A DNA stretch of 64,000 nt, from contig CM051456.1 of assembly GCA_028274465.1 (NCBI GenBank), forward strand, positions 82,880,753 through 82,944,752. The letters run 5' to 3'. The notes under the pieces are model-generated. The model was given only the letters and a program-made list of their open reading frames with translations. It was not told the origin of the DNA and made no database searches. This DNA comes from Plantago ovata (taxonomy: Eukaryota; Streptophyta; Magnoliopsida; Lamiales; Plantaginaceae). The first letter of the stretch is position 1. Every line of letters starts with the position of its first letter. Below, piece after piece: positions 30,484 through 41,726 of the stretch. The translations under genes and the position numbers were made by a program.

Positions 30484-32130
30484 GTCACTCCATACAAACT
30501 TAGGATTTTTCCCTGTTAGAGAGGACAAGGGTCCAGGTATCTTCGAATAATCCTTCACAAAACGGCGATAGTAACCAGCCAAATCGAGAAAACTCCTCAC
30601 CTCAGTGACAGATTCAGGTCTCTTCCAATTAACTATCGACTCAATCTTCGATGGGTCGACCTCCAAACCTTCTCCAGAGATAAAGTGCCCTAAAAAGGCC
30701 ACTTTATCTAGCCAAAATTCACACTTGCTGAATTTGGCATACAACTCGTTGTTCTGAAGAGTTTCCAAGACAATTCGAAGATGTCTCTCATGATCCTGTT
30801 CGGATTTCGAGTAAACGAGCATGTCATCGATGAAAACAACAACAAACTGATCCAAATACGGCTGAAAAATTCGGTGCATCAAATCCATGAACACAGCTGG
30901 GGCATTCGTAAGGCCAAACGGCATCACCACAAACTCATAATGACCATACCTCGAGTTCAGAGCAGTCTTAGGTATGTCTTCTTCCCTTACCCTAACTTGA
31001 TAATAGCCTTGTCGCAGATCAAGATTCAAGTAAACCTTCGAACCTTCCAACTGATCGAAAAGTTCCTCAATACGGGGTAGGGGGTACTTGTTCTTGACAG
31101 TGACTTGGTTCAGGCCTTGATAGTCGATGCACATCCTCATACTACCATCCTTCTTCTTTATGAACAGAACCGGTGATCCCCTAGGCGAAGAACTCGGTCT
31201 CACAAAACCGTTATCCACCAGATCTTGCAGTTGAGTCTTAAGCTCCTTAAGCTCAGCAGGTGCCATCCTATAGGGTGACTTCGAAATGGGTGTAGTGCCA
31301 GGTACCAGATCAATACTAAACTCCACTTCTCGTTCAGGTGGTACGGAATCCAGCTTCTCCGGGAAAACACCCTTGAACTCCTTAACCACCCTAACTTCCT
31401 CGATTTTTGGATGATCTTTGGGTTTATTGATCAGATACGCCAAAAAGCAGGTAGCACCCTTCACGTACAGCCTTCTAGCTTCCATAGCAGACAGCAGAAA
31501 CTTCTCATCCTTTCTCTTATCTCCTTTCCACACGACTTTCTCCTCTCCAGGTTTTCCCAGGGATATAGCCTTTGTTCGACAATCCAGTTGTGCGTAGTGC
31601 TCGGACAGCCAATCCATACCCAGAATAACATCGTAGGTTGATAGAGGTAGAAATATAAGGTCAGCAGGGAAAGTTCTTCCTAGGATGGAAATCTCGCAAC
31701 GCTCGATGAACTTCGTAGTGATTAAACTAGCTCCCAAAGGTGTACATACTTCTAAAGCGTGGGGTAAAACTTTGTATGGTAAAACGAGTGACTCAGCAAA
31801 TACTTCAGCAATAAATGAATGCGTAGCACCAGGATCAAATAAAGCTTTAGAAGAAGTTTGAGCGATCAGTAGCGTACCTTCAACCACATTCGCGGTGTCA
31901 GGAACTTCATGACCACCTATGCTGTAAACTCGGGGCTTTGCCATAGTACCCTTTCCGTCATCTCTCGGAGCATAGCCTTCTGGTCTTCCTCCTTTGACAA
32001 TGGCATCACGGTTCGGACAATGGCTGATCTTGTGATCCTTGCTCCCACACGCCAAACACAAGCCCTGTCTTTTCCAGCAGTTGTGCTCATCGTGGTTGAC
32101 TCCTCCACAGTAGTTGCAGTTCTTCCTTGC
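30484..32130 (-). pseudogene. Zinc knuckle, protease and RT of the Tekay element
   Basis: The frame is open across the piece. It starts with [14 protein letters not shown] and [14 protein letters not shown], two CCHC knuckles. Protease follows with [14 protein letters not shown], where the usual DSG is DPG, possibly inactivating. The RT has [51 protein letters not shown] and the catalytic [12 protein letters not shown] (about 30822-30834). It ends in [18 protein letters not shown] at the E1 insertion. Gag, this piece and 22079-24060 share one frame, so E1 alone separates the two pol halves. Confidence 0.88.
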
Positions 32131-33045
32131 CTAGGATGACTGCCCAGACCCTCCAGTGATGTTGCGGGAACGGTTGTCCTGCTGATTACGGGGATACTTT
32201 GCCGGTGGTGCTTGATATCCAGATTGATACCCACCTCGACTCTCCCTCTTGTATCAAGATTGGCTTCCTCCTCCATGGCTCCCAGAAGAACTAGAGTAGT
32301 TCCTCTTGCTAGATTACGGCTTATCAGCCATCTTGATCTCCTTGAGACCACTTTCTACCTCGGAGGCGAGTTCGACAGCCTTGAGGTACGTAGGCATGTT
32401 GGTCCCAAACAAACTGTACCGGGTCTCAGAGTTCAGACCCTTCACAAAGTGACGAACCTTCTCTCGTTCATCGTCTTGGAAATGCGGCACATACTTCAGT
32501 AGTCGGGTAAATTCTGAGTCGTAGTCGGCAACATCCATGTTCCCTTGCACCAAAGCTTGAAATTCATCTCCCCTGTTCTCGCGAACCAGGCGAGGTACGT
32601 ACTTGTCCATGAAGTCCTTGGTGAAGTTCTCCCAGGTGCTAGCAACTCCCTCTTGCCTCCATATTGCATTCATGGTTCTCCACCAGTTCCTGGCGGCTCC
32701 CACGAACTGGAAAGCGGCCAGCTCAATTTTCCTCTCGTCCGGATAGTGCAGGATCGAGAATAAGTTCTCCATACTTTTGATCCAGAGTTCAGCCTTACGG
32801 GCATCAGGCGTTCCCTCGAACCTTTCAGGATGGAATCGAGTGAAACGTTCCGCAGCTTGATCGATGGTCTGGATCGGTGGTGGTGGCGGAGGAGCTGGCT
32901 GAACAGGTGGCGCTCCAGCGCGGCGAATGGTTTCGCTGAAATTCCCCAAAGCAGCAATGATACGGTCCACTTGGTCTCCATTTTCAACATGTTGATCATC
33001 TCCACTTCCATTGCTGCTGGCACCACGAGTGTTTCTGCGATTCAT
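32131..33045 (-). pseudogene. Gag of the Tekay element, three nonsense codons in the C-terminus
   Basis: Starting at the ATG 33043-33045 (MNRRNTRGASSNG), a Pro-rich segment leads into a typical gypsy gag core: ERFTRFHPERFEGTPDARKA, LAAFQFVGAARNWWRTM, FTKDFMDKYVPRLVR and FQDDEREKVRHFVKGL. Stops lie in frame at 32314-32316 (TAA), 32254-32256 (TGA) and 32131-32133 (TAG), within the Ser/Gly/Gln-rich part before the zinc knuckles. At least the last two can be explained by C-to-T changes of CGA and CAG. Confidence 0.87.
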
Positions 33046-34115
33046 TCTAACAAAGGGGCACTACTTAGCAGTTGATTTAACAACCTCGAATCTCTAACTT
33101 AGAAAATGACGGAAAACAAAGAACTAAGGCCGGTACTTAATCTTCTACAGCAGGTATAAAACTGAGCAGTGAAGAAGAAAACATGCCTTAAACTTTAAAA
33201 CAAAACGGAAAAACAAGAAATCAACGAAGTCTCAAAACGGCCAAGCAAGCAATTAAACAAAGGAAAACCGGTCTCTACTCGTCTTAGCGAGAAAACAGAA
33301 AACCACAGAGTCAAGTAAACGGAAAAGCATAAACACTCTCGGTCGGCTGAACTAAAAAAAAACTCGCTTGGCAAAAAGGAAGTTCGGTACGAGCTCAAAA
33401 AGGCATCTATCCTAATAAACGTCCTCGATATCGTCTTCGAAACGTCGTTCGGGCACGTGAGCATCTCCTCCTTCTTCCTCAGAGGGGTCCTCCTCGGGTT
33501 CTTCTTCGGGTTCTTCTTCACTCTCCACTCTACGTGATGGTCCGCAACCCACGGGGAACGTCCTCCGAGCCTTCCTCTTGCGAATCTTGGTGCCTAGGTT
33601 GGACGTGGTTAACGAAACAAAGCCAGAGTGCTCCTTTGCGGCGCGTAAAGCCGTCTTAAGGAATCCGATTTCCGCATCCTTCGTTGCCATTTCGTCTCAA
33701 AGCTTAAAGTTTTCCAGCCAGTAGTGGTCTCGTTCACGAACGACCCGGTTCATCACGCATCCAGGGTAAATGCCAATGACGGGAACGGAGGTATAAGGGT
33801 TAAACTCTCCTTCGACTAGGCGGTAACGTATGACTTTCTTTTCGGAACTCATACCTATCTGTAAGCACATGCGTATTTATCCAGTTAATAACTACATCAA
33901 AATCAAAACAACCACGGAAGGTCAACAGTTTCAGGAACGGATCAGAAAGTCGTCAGAATCAGAACAGAGAAGATGAAGAAACAGTTTAAGGTTAGTACGC
34001 AAGACTCAAATCAGAAAAGCAATAGAAAATACAAGACCTAACCAGCGACTCGGACCCTAACACACACCCCAAAGGTCAAAAGATCCTATCCTAGCAAGCT
34101 CGAGTTTGAACTCAA
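33046..34115 (-). other. 5' leader of the Tekay element
   Basis: About 1.07 kb between PBS and gag. It contains the leader ORF at 33412-33852, described separately. The remainder (33046-33411 and 33853-34115) shows no recognisable coding or repeat signal beyond A-rich sequence. Confidence 0.7.
33412..33852 (-). pseudogene. Leader ORF upstream of Tekay gag, one nonsense codon
   Basis: ATG at 33850-33852 (MSSEKKVIRYRLVEG) opens a 146-residue frame that includes ERDHYWLENFKL. A single TGA at 33697-33699 stands where CGA (Arg) would continue the frame. It then reads MATKDAEIGFLKTALRAAKEH, a basic stretch (KIRKRKARR) and a very acidic tail (ESEEEPEEEPEEDPSEEE), ending at 33412. Codon use and hydrophobic spacing look like a real protein. 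I do not recognise the family. The separate ATG at 33690 could start a 92-residue version. Confidence 0.45.
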
Positions 34116-34127
34116 GCTCTGATACCA
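34116..34127 (-). other. Primer binding site of the Tekay element (iMet)
   Basis: The minus strand reads TGGTATCAGAGC two bases from the 5' LTR end at 34130. This is the standard complement of the initiator tRNA-Met 3' end. Confidence 0.93.
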
Positions 34128-34129
34128 AC

Positions 34130-36565
34130 TGTAACGGTATCGATTTTTGAAAACAAAATAATTTCTTGAAAAAGAAAATCCAACATAACTTTAAAAGCAA
34201 CGGTCGACAATCAATGCCAAAATAATCTTTGACGCGCACAGCGCTAACAGAAACAAGTAAATATCCAACGATAACTTAGAATTCAAATGAAACAACGAGT
34301 GAAGACAGTAGAAAGTTCATCTTCTTATTTTGAAATAAATTCCCAAGACACCCCAGACCCTTCTCTCAGTCGCTGGCATCCTATTCGCGAACATCCTCAG
34401 CAGTATCTGGAAGGAAGGAATTTTGAAAACAAAGAGAGTGTGAGATAAAGGATCTCAGTGAGGTTCTAAGTTAAAAACAGAAAGTAAACAGTTTTTAAAT
34501 CAAAAACCTTTTCAGTAAAGCAAACAAACAGATTAGATCACATAACAGAATAATAGAACAGATAAGTTGAAGACCATTGGTGCAGCCCGCCTTATTGCTC
34601 CTACTCCCGGAATACCCTTATAACTCCCTCCAGAGGGTGCACAACTCCGGACAGAAACAGAAACCCCCGTGTACTTTGGGGAAACAGAACCTACGACCCT
34701 AATAGACCTCAGCGACTTCTGCCTCGCGCCTAAAAGGGATTAGACTAGGCAATAATCAAGCAAAACCGATAGTCCTCTACTACCCAAGCCTACCTAATTA
34801 CGACCTAATCGACCGGTCACACAGAAACAGAACAGATACAGAACAAACAGATACAGATAATCAAACACCGAAAAGTGTTCCTGCAGAAAAGTTAATCCAG
34901 AACAGAGTAGCAAAAAATAAAGAAAGTAAATAGTCATACTTAGGACTTAGATACTTTTACGCGGAAGCATACAGTAAAACAGTATATATAGTAATAGGTA
35001 CAAGTTGTCACATATCCTTCCAGTTTTTCGCAAATAAATAAGTTTAGGGGTGAACACTCACCTTAACTTGCAAGCAAAAGATCTCCAACGAGCAGTGAGC
35101 TTACGGATTATCGAACAACGGAGAACCTAAAGAGAAAGTAACTAATTACACTTTAGAAGTCGAACGAACGGAAGGAAAAAGGTTGATAAAGAAGTGGTAA
35201 AGACGGGGTTCGAACACGGGACCTCTAAGATAGTCAAGCATGAACCTAACCAACTAGGCTAGCAAGTCAAGTCATTACTAAAGTACAAAAACAGAAACTA
35301 AGTTGAAACAATTTCAGAAATACTCTTTCGGTTTTCAGACTCCGGAAATTACTAAAATCAGAAAGTACAAAAAAGTCCAGAAGTTTTCCAAACATACATA
35401 TCAGTCCCCACAGAATAAAAAGGTTTACGAAAAGGTCCTCTATCAGTCAACTACGGTCAAAGTTTAATTGCAAAAAGGTCCTTTAGGTTTTCAAACTTCC
35501 CAAAACAGTCCACAAGGTTCAGATTAATATCACTAAAGTCCAATCAGTCCTTTTCGAAGTCAACAGAAAACAATACGGTCAACAAACGAGGTCAACAACC
35601 ATATAGTCCAACAACAGCAACAACAAACCAACAAGTCCTAAGTCCCGGTTCTCAGTTCGAATCAACATAACAGGGGTAAAACGGTCCAGGGACAAAAAGT
35701 CCAAAACAGAAACGAACAGTAAATCGAAAGAGACAGCAAGGGGTTCGAGATTACCTTCGAATCGAACGGAAAAGGAATCAAGTGTTGCGAATCAAATCGA
35801 AAACAAAGCATTAAAATCCAGATTCAAAACGAGATCTGAATCCAAACGCAAAGGACAGAAACGGACGAAGGCTACTTACCGATCGAGATCGGAATCGAGC
35901 GGACGGAACGAATTCGGCGGCGCCGAGCGAATCGGAGCGGAGCGGCGCTGGGTGCGGATCGGAAACAGGCGGCGGCGGCAGCAAAATCGGACGGCAGATC
36001 GGAGCGCGGCTCGATCGGACAGGCGGCGCGGCGAAATGGAACCGGCGGCGCGCGTGTGGCAGCCTGCGCGGATGAGAACGGGCGGCGATGGAACAGATGG
36101 TTCGGATCGGCGGAGCGAGACAACGCGGTTGAGCGGGACAGAGGTGACGCGTTCGGATCGGGACGGACACACGGCAGCGGCGATCGGAACACGGAGCAGC
36201 AACGGCGGATCTCTTCTCTCTCTCCTTTCTCTTTCTTTCTTTCTTTTCTTTCTTTCTTTCTCTCTATCTTTGTTTTGAACGGCAATAGAAGAATGAAGAG
36301 GGGGGCACGGTTTAGGGTTAGAGTTAAAGTCTGATGGGCCGGTCAAGGGCCAAGTTGACCGGGCCACTAAATTGGGCCAAAAGAAGTCAGAAAATCCAGT
36401 CTTTCCAGCTCGGTCCAAACATAACGAAACGAACTCGGTTACGCGAATTTAATTAAATAATTACCGAATAAATAATTTACTCTGATAATTAATTAATTAA
36501 ATTAAATAATTAAATAATAAAAATAATAAATAAATAAATAATTAAAAAAAAGACGGGGTGTTACA
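34130..36565 (-). mobile_element. 5' LTR of the Tekay element
   Basis: 2436 bp from TGTAACGGTATCG to GGGTGTTACA, homologous throughout to 19584-22067 and slightly shorter because of small deletions. TTTTT follows (36566-36570), the second copy of the target duplication. Confidence 0.93.
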
Positions 36566-36570
36566 TTTTT

Positions 36571-37456
36571 CAGATTCAGACTTAGCAATCGAATTTTGGA
36601 GAGCTCTAAGCCCCAATTTTCACCCTAGAACTCAGATTTTTACAGTGTAATTCACATTGGATTGAAGATTTTGGCCATAGGATTGCATGCTATTTTCATC
36701 TACGGAGAGGTTTCTATCAATTTCCGCCGAATAGTGACAACTTTGGTGGTAACTTTGTATCAATCTCTTGTCTAGTAGATTGATCACATGTCTTCTTGTA
36801 ACAATTCATATGATTTGATGTTTTCATTATTGAATATGAGTAGCTAAATCCTTTGTGTTGGTGGTAGAATGTAGAATTTACATTTGTTGGATTATGTTTA
36901 TGCTTACATTAGATTGTGATTCAATCTTGCTGCAAATTGCTTCATATGATTCCTAGTTGCCTATAAAATATATTCGAATAGAGTATGTGACAAACTCGTG
37001 GTCAATGAAAGCTATATGATTGTATGTTTGTAATTTGCAGCATGCTAGATAAATGGTGTTAGTGACAAACACCTCTAAAGTATTGATAGTGATCTTTTAT
37101 GATGTGTGTCTTGAAAGTTACCTAGACGGTTGCGTAGCAGACTTAGTCGAAGGTTTTACGCACTGAACTTGTGAGCATATTCGTAATTCATACATGTTAA
37201 TTCGATTTTTACCACCAACCGTTTTCCATCTTTGATAACAAACAAGTTTGATTCTAGTCTATTGTGGTCTAAAATCGTTTTCAAAACCAACTTCAACTCG
37301 TTGAATGAAATCTCATACAAAAACTTCAAACAAAGCCACGTTAGGTCCCGAGAGAACGACACTAGGGGACAACTTGCCATTGCACTCAGATTTGTGTAGT
37401 GATAAGTGTTATTTGGCTTTTAAACAAATTTAATTGGTGAAAAAAACGACTCATCA
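36571..37456 (+). mobile_element. Solo Athila-type LTR, 3' part
   Basis: Continues from 19583. The GTGACAACTTTGGTGGTAACTTTG, TGAATATGAGTAGCTAAAT and GTAGTGATAAGTGTTATTTGGC blocks match the second half of the G1 and G2 LTRs. It ends in GACTCATCA at 37456, followed by TCTAC (37457-37461), the same five bases as before its start at 19092. With no internal region between the ends apart from the Tekay element, it is a solo LTR of about 1378 bp. Confidence 0.87.
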
Positions 37457-37526
37457 TCTACTGACGAGTTACCTCAAACTAGCAATACTGAACAAGTAGT
37501 TGCTGATGAACCAATTTCAGTAGAGA
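37457..37526 (+). pseudogene. Sirevirus S2, second piece (integrase-RT linker)
   Basis: The sequence encodes STDELPQTSNTEQVVADEP, the linker found at 1016-1090 in S1 and 62914-62990 in S3, and follows on from 19091. It is cut at 37527 by the 5' LTR of G1. Confidence 0.85.
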
Positions 37527-38763
37527 TGATGACAGTGTTTTTTACACTATCATTCGGGTCTTTTTCACCAATTTAGCCATCCTCTTGCATGCATTTTAGT
37601 GCATTTTGTTAGAATAGTGTCACGTTTCCATTTGTTTTGTTATTTTCACGTTTTATGTGAAAATCGCGCTTTTGGATATAAATCATGGCGAAACAATGAT
37701 GTTTTAGTGCAACGAGATCACCCGTGGAAAAGACAAAGTTTCGGGTCTGAAAACCGTGCCAAGGGCTGAAATCGAAGATCCGGAGGAAGAAAAGGGCACG
37801 GGCAACTCTGTGCCCGTACCAGGCGGTCCGCCGCATACCAGGCGGTCCGCCGCGTAGCCTGCCGTCAGCAACTATATATAATTTCAAAAGCTGCGAATTT
37901 TCATATCTTTCATCATAATTTTGCAGACATAAACCCTAGAGCTTGTTCTGGGTATATTTTCTCTGAGAACCATTGTTTCTTAGCGATTTTGGAGCTAGAG
38001 TAGAGATTTGGACATCAATTGATCTCACCTAGCTAGATCTTTGTGAGTTTAGCAATTCACCGGAGATTGACAACCTTTGGTGGTAACTTTGTATCTCACA
38101 ATTTCTGCTATTTATCTTTCAATTCAACTATGTTTTCTCATATGATTGCTATTGTTGTTTATGATTTTGATATGAGTAGCTAAGCATCTAGTTGGTGATA
38201 GTATGTAAGTTCGTAGCTATGGTTCATATTATGCATGATTGAGTTTCTGAGCCTTTTACTTGTTTTATTGTTATATTCGAATCTTTGATCCGACTAAGCC
38301 AATATCTTCGTAGAAAAGTGTTAGAAACACTAGGACAATCAAGATCATCATTTTCAATATCTTCGATTACAAGTACTGCTTCAACTAAGACTGACAACCT
38401 TAGCCAAGTATTAGTATAGATAGGAAGCTTTCAAAATACACGTCTACAAATCTGTTTTTGGTGTTTGTTAATTCGAATTACTTTTAAAACAGTACGAGTT
38501 GCACTTTCATGCATAATTAGAACTTGATGCTTAGAACGAGCATACTATCACCAGCTCCCATCATATATCGTTAAGTCAAGCTAAGTCAAATTTATTTTCT
38601 ACATTTATATAGTTAGTTATTTAGTTAAAGCTACTTTAGTCCCTGGAGATCGACACTCGAGGTCATCTTACCTCTGCACTACGTGTTTTGTGTAGTTGTG
38701 AGTTGCCCTTTGGCTTTCAAACAAATTTATTTGATTGTTCGAGTCTGACAATCTCGTTCATCA
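37527..38763 (+). mobile_element. 5' LTR of G1
   Basis: 1237 bp from TGATGACAGTG to CTCGTTCATCA. The second half shares blocks with the G2 and solo LTRs (GGAGATTGACAACC, TGAGTAGCTAA, GATCGACACTCGAGG, TTGCCCTTTGGC). Confidence 0.9.
37790..37880 (+). promoter_or_regulatory. Palindromes and TATA box of the G1 LTR
   Basis: ACGGGCA pairs with TGCCCGT around ACTCTG near 37797-37818. It is followed by two AGGCGGTCCGCC palindromes (37822-37856 region) and, 10-15 bp later, ACTATATATAATT (37871-37882). The same order of GC palindromes then TATA is in E1 and G2 LTRs. Confidence 0.6.
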
Positions 38764-38765
38764 AA

Positions 38766-38783
38766 TCGGCACCGTTGCCGGAG
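38766..38783 (+). other. Degenerate primer binding site of G1
   Basis: TCGGCACCGTTGCCGGAG differs at a few positions from the tRNA-Asp-type PBS of E1 and G2 (TGGCGCCGTTGCCGGGG). Probably decayed. Confidence 0.7.
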
Positions 38784-38897
38784 AGGATAACTCCTTTTTA
38801 CTCTTTAGCTTGTTTATATTTTCAGCATTCAATTTCCAGAATTTAGTAGTTCAATTTGTTTCCCCTTGATACTCACTTGATTCGTTTCAGGTAGTTT

Positions 38898-41055
38898 ATG
38901 CGGAGCACGAGATCTAGTGGAATTCCTCTTGTTGAACCTATTGCGGAGATTGATAGGGTATATCATCAAAGGAAGCGAGATAGTGCTATAGTTGAGGTAG
39001 TGGAGGAAGATTTCTCTGATTCTCTGCAGGATATTTTTAAGCAACCTGATTCTTGGGAAGATTTTGTGATTGCTCGCCCACACTTGAAATCATGGGTTCA
39101 ACCCAACCAGGAACGGATGAGAGGTCCGACTATTGTTCTTTCTGCTGCAACTCGTGATTTGGAGATTCAGAATCACATGTTCCAGCAGCTTCCGAAGTTC
39201 TACGGGTTGGCTAGAGAGGATGTCATGGGATTCTTGAATGACATTGAGGATTTCATCAACAATCTCCCAAGGCCTGGAGCTGGGATTACAGATGATGAGC
39301 TGAGGATGAAGGTCTTTGCTATGGGTCTTGGTGATAAAGCAAAGGCATGGTTAGGCTCTTTGGAAGCCGGATCTCTTGACACCTGGGCTAAGGTGTTTTC
39401 TGCTTTTATGGAGAAGTATTTTCCCCATACTCTTACTACCGCGCTGAAGGCGCAAATCAGTGGTTTCAAGCAAGACTACGATGAGACCATCTACACTGCT
39501 CTCGAGAGGTACAAGGACCTCATGAACAAGTGCCCACACCATGGGATGGAACTCTCTGATCTTGTGTATCACTTCTACAATGGGCTCACATATGAGAGCC
39601 AACAGGTTGTGGATTTCCAATGCCGAGGAAATATCTGGGAGGAGACCGCCGAAGATGTGTGGGCGTGTTTTGAAAGGCTCGCGAAGGGATCTTAGTTCAA
39701 GGATCCAAGGGGCATGAACATGAGGCGTGTTGTTGAAGCTCCAACGAAACCCGAGGTGCAGTTGAACGGTGTGAGTGGGGATAGGTTTGATGGCTTCACC
39801 CATGAGATGAGGCAGGCTCTTAAGAGCTCGATGGGGCAGCCTCTTTCCAATGAAGTTTGCAGGGTGTGCAACAACTATGGGCATGGGGCTCATATGTGTA
39901 GGTCTGATCTAGCCAACGATGGTGTTTATTGGGTGGAAGCAGGAGAAGAAGAGGTGTTTGCTGCAGAACTTGGGGAGGCTAGCTATGGGCAAGATGGTAG
40001 GAATGCCCATGGTGGATATTGGAAGAAGGGGTTCCGAAGCAACCAAGGTTATGCACCCCAAAACCAGACCTATGGACCTAACCAACACCGTAGTAATCTC
40101 AACTACGGTAATGATCATTGTGAGAATCCTCCCCCTAGAATCGAAGCACCTAAGTCCAAGTCAGCTGCTCTCTTGGACACTTTGCAGAAGGTGGTCGATA
40201 ATATCCAGGGGTTATGAAGAGGTATGAGGAAGATTCAGAGAAGACGAGGGATAGGCTCGATCAATTGGAGGTAAGTACTAGGCTTGCTCACCAAAAGATG
40301 CAAGAGCTCATCGACCGCGGAGCAAGTAGGGAGCAAGGGAAGTTACCCAGTAACACGGAGAAGTCGATGTCTATAACCTTGGTAGGAGACCTTCCCGTGG
40401 AGATCACCATTAAGAAGGCTGCTGAGTGCAAGTGTTGTGCACAAGGTGAGCCTCCCTTGGCCAAGGAGGAAGACAAGGGACTGGGATTCGATGTGAGTGA
40501 TGAGGAGGAGGAAGATTCCGAACCAATCCCTGATAGCTTTGATGTTAAGGTTGGGATAGGTGGCCTCGGCGATATCCGTGCTACACTAGATACGAGAGCA
40601 TTCTCTAATGTGCTCCCAATGAATCTGTATGAGAAGAGTCGTCTGGGAAGCTAGAGGAGCACAAGGCCATTGTGCAACTGGCGGATGGATCCATTGTGAG
40701 GCCGGAAGGTGTTGTTCGAAGTGTCTCTATGAGGATTGGTGGCACTTCTGTCTACACCAGTTTCGTGGTAATGCCAGCATCGCGGTGTGGTATGAATGAT
40801 GTGGTACTGTTAGGAAGAGCTTTCTTGACCAAGGTGCTATCCGCGATCGATACCTACAGGGGATCTTGCACCATTGAGGTAGATGGCAAGCAACATACGT
40901 TGCATGCCATTTCTGATCATAAAGTACATTTCATTCCTTCTCACCCCGTAAGCTTTTTTGGCCTTGTTGCGTTTGTTCATTCTCATTCTCAGGTACTAGG
41001 TATGAGAAAGAGATCCATGAAGGGGAAGTCTAGTACCCATCTGGAAAGGAACTAA
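38898..41055 (+). pseudogene. Gag and protease of G1, broken
   Basis: ATG at 38898 (MRSTRSSGIPLVEPIAEI). The gag core resembles E1: FYGLAREDVMGFLNDIEDF, LRMKVFAMGLGDKAKAWL, AFMEKYFPHTLTTALK and LSDLVYHFYNGLTYESQQ. TAG at 39693-39695 replaces a Gln codon. The zinc knuckle CRVCNNYGHGAHMC is at about 39859-39900. A frameshift near 40210 precedes a coiled-coil segment. Protease has LDTRAFSNVLPMNLYEKS, so the catalytic DTG is DTR, and a base loss at about 40645 ends that frame. The rest (QLADGSIVRPEGVV, VVLLGRAFLTK) continues at 40672-41055. The inverted copy keeps DTG. Confidence 0.87.
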
Positions 41056-41726
41056 GGGACAAGGAGAAGTCGAGTCAAAGACTACTAAACAATGGCGCTT
41101 TCCGGGAGGCAACCCGGAGTTTTTATTGCTTTCTTGCATTGCATACATACATCGAACAATTTGTTTTTTTTTGATAAGTTTTTGTGTTTTGTTTTGTGCT
41201 TTTTGTATGTGTTGAGTGAATTTGTTTCGAGTGTTTTAATGAGGAAAATGTTTTGATGTGAAAATTTAGTGCGAGGGGCCGAAAAAATTCGGCCCCCAGC
41301 CTCTGTAAGTGGGAGGCGCACTGCCTCCAATGGGGGAGAGTTGCCAACTCTCTGGAGTGGAGAGGCGGTCCGCCCCCAACTCCAGAGAGTTGGAGACTCT
41401 CTGGAGTTCCGAGGCGGACCGCCCCTCAACACCCGAGAGCTCCAGCTCTCGGGTATTGTGGGGCGCACCGCCGCCCACCCGGGTGGTCCGCCCCACAGGT
41501 CCAAGATAGTACAAAGCGAGATTTTACCCCTTTTTCCCTCATTCTTCATCCTTTCTCTTCCTCTTACTCCCAAAATTGAAAAAATCCCAAAATCCTTCAC
41601 TCTTCCATAATTCTTCCAATTCTCCACCAAATCTTGTGTTCTTTAGCTTGAATCGAAGCCCATTATGTGCTCTTCATCTTCATCCGAACAAATCTCTTCA
41701 TACTTCATCCAATTTCCAGATCTGAG
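41056..41726 (+). other. Spacer and pyrimidine-rich leader upstream of ORF2 (G1)
   Basis: It begins with the ACAATGGCGCTTTCCGGGAGG block also found after protease in G2 and E1, then holds the palindrome array at 41269-41515. After that comes a CT-rich stretch (CCCTTTTTCCCTCATTCTTC, CTTTCTCTTCCTCTTACTCC) typical of plant 5' leaders, ending in CAGATCTGAG at the intron donor. No ORF is credible here. Confidence 0.65.
41269..41515 (+). repeat. GC-rich palindrome array upstream of ORF2 (G1)
   Basis: Successive inverted repeats are GGAGGC/GCCTCC (41312-41328), GAGAGTT/AACTCTC (41336-41352), ACTCCAGAGAGT/ACTCTCTGGAGT with a 5-base loop (about 41380-41408) and ACCCGAGAGCT/AGCTCTCGGGT with a 2-base loop (about 41430-41454). 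Between them lie AGGCGGTCCGCC and GGCGGACCGCC cores and a CCACCCGGGTGG block. The inverted copy has the same array at 46440-46690. Confidence 0.9.

Larger units (their letters stand above)
19584..36565 (-). mobile_element. Tekay/Del chromovirus (Ty3/gypsy), full length, split by E1
   Basis: Two long LTRs (19584-22067 and 34130-36565) flank gag, protease, RT, RNase H, integrase and a chromodomain, all on the minus strand. On that strand the LTR begins TGTAACACCCCG, a start common in Del/Tekay elements. The PBS is iMet type and the PPT lies at the left LTR. A 5-bp TSD of TTTTT flanks it (19579-19583, 36566-36570). The LTRs differ at a few percent of sites, more than the LTRs of the nested E1, consistent with the nesting order. 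Confidence 0.93.
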
